A stretch of 64,000 bases of DNA, taken from positions 23,310,313 to 23,374,312 of the forward strand of contig OW028585.1 of assembly GCA_932294295.1 (NCBI GenBank), in the 5' to 3' direction. This DNA comes from Alitta virens (lineage: Eukaryota; Annelida; Polychaeta; Phyllodocida; Nereididae). The notes under the pieces were generated by a model. That model was not told the origin of the DNA. It ran no database searches and saw only the letters and a list, made by a program, of their open reading frames with translations. Shown piece after piece: positions 62,086-64,000 of this stretch; positions within the stretch are counted from its first letter, which is position 1, and each line of letters begins with the position of its first letter. Both the position numbers and the translations under genes were made by a program.

Positions 62086-64000
62086 TCAAATAGTACAGAG
62101 AAAATATAAAAAGTGGCATTTATCAAGTGGTGACAAATCTAAAATGTACATCAAAATGTCTCTCATAGCCTGAACTGTGCACTGTTCTTCAAGTGGTAAA
62201 TAATAGGATTTTAACTCAGGCAAGCCACTAAAATCAGTCAGAGGTTTCTTGTAGACAGTCTCAATATAACTGATATTGCCTGATATGATAGTCCTGTGGT
62301 CCTTCACTGCTCTTTCAGCAATAAACTTAACAATCTGGTTGTCACTGTTCAACATTGTATTAAGTAATTTTAAGAAGCTGTGACAAATTTGATCATGTGG
62401 AGATGTTATCCCTGCTAACTGTGACATATCTGCAATGAGTTGTGTTGGGCAAGTTCAACAACCTCCTAACACATCGATTCCACATTGTTGAGTAATATTT
62501 CACAGTGCTTTGTGAAAACTGCCAAGTCTGACACCCATAGTAGTGGCAACACTTGCTAGGGAAGGGCTTCAAATGGTGGAACTGCAATTTTTTTGTTTTG
62601 TGGAATCAGTGCACATCTATAATATATAGGCCTATTTCATATCAGATCCTCAGCAATATATGCTTAGGTTTTATTTATTTGTACAATGTACATGCTACCC
62701 TATTAATATTAAATTTGTTGCTGTCAACCTATCATCTAAGGCCACAGGTGTGAGTTGTGAGTGGCCAACAAAAGGAGAATAAAGCATAGTTATTCGATTG
62801 AAAATTGTGATAAATGATGTCATCCAATGTCAACAACCACCACTCAGAAGTCTGTTCCATTGCCTTGGTCTGACATTAGCTGATTAGTCTGACAAAGGCA
62901 TGAACTGGCTAAGGGCTGTTTCATTTAAAAGTGTGGAGACAGGAAGGTTTTTGGGGGAAAAAAAGGGGGGGGGGGTTCTCCAAGAGAAAAAGAGAGGGAG
63001 TGGGGGTGGTTGACCAGTATTGTCTTCATTTAGAAAACAGAGGGGAAGGGGGTCTTCAAAAAACAAAAAGTGGGGGTGTCTGAAAATCTTCAGACCCCCT
63101 CCCCCCCCCCCACACACTTAAATAGAACAGCCCTAAGACCATGGCCACTGCTGCAATATAGTCATTAATTGTATAAATTCTGCATACCATCGACTTTACT
63201 GCTGACTTGGACCCAACTTTTCATGTATCTTTCAAGCTCTGGCCTTGTAACATCCTTTGCTTCCATGCCTCGAGCGAAACAGGTCTGAAAGATATGAGGA
63301 ATTTCACTTGCAAAACCAATCAGAGAGCTCTCCAAAAAAGGTCGATAGAGTGAAGATGTTTGGCAGGCAGAACAAAGACGTATGTATTTATCTGCAATGT
63401 TGGGCACTGTACATCATCTGAATGAAGGTTCCAATTGTTAAACTACATTCCCTAATATTTAATGAATGCCTATAGATGTATCTAGTATATGGACTTCATA
63501 AATAATATTTTTTCTATATAGTGTTTCTTACCTGCTGTAATTGTTCCATGCTTAGGGAAGACACTCCTGCCCTGTCAATGGCCATGTCAATGTAATGCAG
63601 AAGTAAAATGTCAGAGGAAAGCTTGGACAGTATCGTAGATAAACTCAAGCTCTTGGAGAGGTGCCACTGTAAAAAAAAAAAAAACTTAAATCAAAGGAGT
63701 TTAATACTTACAGAAGAAACCCACAATCTCAGAACTGAATGTTGCTAAATTTTAGAGAAAAATGCTCACTATCCCCACTCTATTTTTTTTATAAGGGAAG
63801 GGCAATACAGTTGAGTTTTCGATCTGCTTAAGAACACATGTTCTACAAACTAGAAATTCGGCATTTGCAACATAATCCATACCATATGAAGTTTGTGGAT
63901 TGTACCAAGGCTTTGAAGACTAAAAGGTCCCGTCTCAAACTGTGTTTTGCAAGACAAGATTTCCTGGCCAGAGAGTGTCTGGCCTTTCTGAATCTGAAAG
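62086..64000 (-). CDS. Unidentified host gene, last exons (5' part beyond window)
   Basis: Exons in transcription order: 64,000-63,883 (partial, QKGQTLSGQEILSC, donor GTATGG); 63,666-63,532 (WHLSKSLSLSTILSKL, donor GTAAGA); about 63,405 or 63,329 to 63,188 (SSLIGFASEIPHIFQTCFAR, donor after GATG); 62,429-62,086 (HSFLKLLNTMLNSDNQIVKF to the stop). The last junction is phase 1 and joins cleanly. The acceptor of the third exon is uncertain: the site at 63,329 fits the phase, the longer version does not. The product looks all-helical. I do not recognise the family. Confidence 0.6.
62907..63136. mobile_element. Possible MITE within an intron of the host gene
   Basis: Inverted ends AGGGCTGTTTCATTTAAAAG and (reverse complement of the right end) AGGGCTGTTCTATTTAAGTG flank G-rich and C-rich low-complexity sequence of about 230 bp. 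TAAG borders both sides, but the exact duplication is ambiguous. It lies in the intron between the last two exons. Confidence 0.55.

Noticed and set aside
62884..63117. Gly/Pro-rich 77-codon frame on the minus strand
   Set aside because: Lies inside the MITE-like low-complexity segment in an intron.

Overview
The window is AT-rich, intron-bearing animal DNA, most likely from an aquatic invertebrate. It carries spliced host genes, SINE-like, LTR and MITE-type repeats, and two different Polinton/Maverick (virus-like giant transposon) gene clusters. The species cannot be told from the sequence.

Layout. (1) 0.5-8.3 kb, all minus strand: Polinton-type cluster 1. In transcription order it holds a small membrane protein, a retroviral-type integrase with chromodomain, minor capsid protein, basic protein, major capsid protein, packaging ATPase, two small conserved proteins, and a two-exon gene whose product has two PC4-like (p15 ssDNA-binding) domains. 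No DNA polymerase is present inside the window and its ends are not visible. (2) 8.6-10.4 kb, minus: a second two-exon gene, also reading as two PC4-like domains, and an unknown acidic ORF. (3) 10.4-25.2 kb: noncoding and repetitive, with an about 47-bp satellite, a broken gag-protease fragment (PNMA-like Gag), minisatellites and a 2.17-kb tandem duplication. (4) 25,241-42,750: a complete Polinton (element 2) with matching ends and a 6-bp target duplication GTCCCA on both sides. It holds protein-primed-type PolB, membrane protein, integrase, minor capsid, basic protein, frame-broken major capsid, ATPase, two small proteins and a tandemly duplicated double-PC4 gene. Its left inverted repeat has swollen with about 34 copies of an 87-bp unit that exists only as one or two degenerate copies in the right one. 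(5) 42.8-57.2 kb: SINE-like sequence, two copies of a 2.5-2.9-kb repeat (one interrupted by a degraded BEL/Pao insertion), a hAT-like MITE with 8-bp TSD and a Tc1/mariner-like MITE with TA TSD. (6) 57.8-60.8 kb, plus: the five-exon gene for mitochondrial elongation factor Ts. (7) 62.1-64.0 kb, minus: the last exons of an unidentified host gene running off the window.

How the genes fit together. In both Polinton clusters the order membrane protein, integrase, minor capsid, basic protein, major capsid, ATPase, two small proteins, double-PC4 is the same although the sequences are very divergent. This points to one inherited virion and integration module. The PC4-like protein always closes the module, and a further relative sits beside cluster 1. 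A repeated two-domain PC4-like family associated with Polintons is the most interesting system here. A second point is the duplicated, apparently OTU-like N-terminal module of PolB, in which only one copy keeps the putative catalytic Cys and His.
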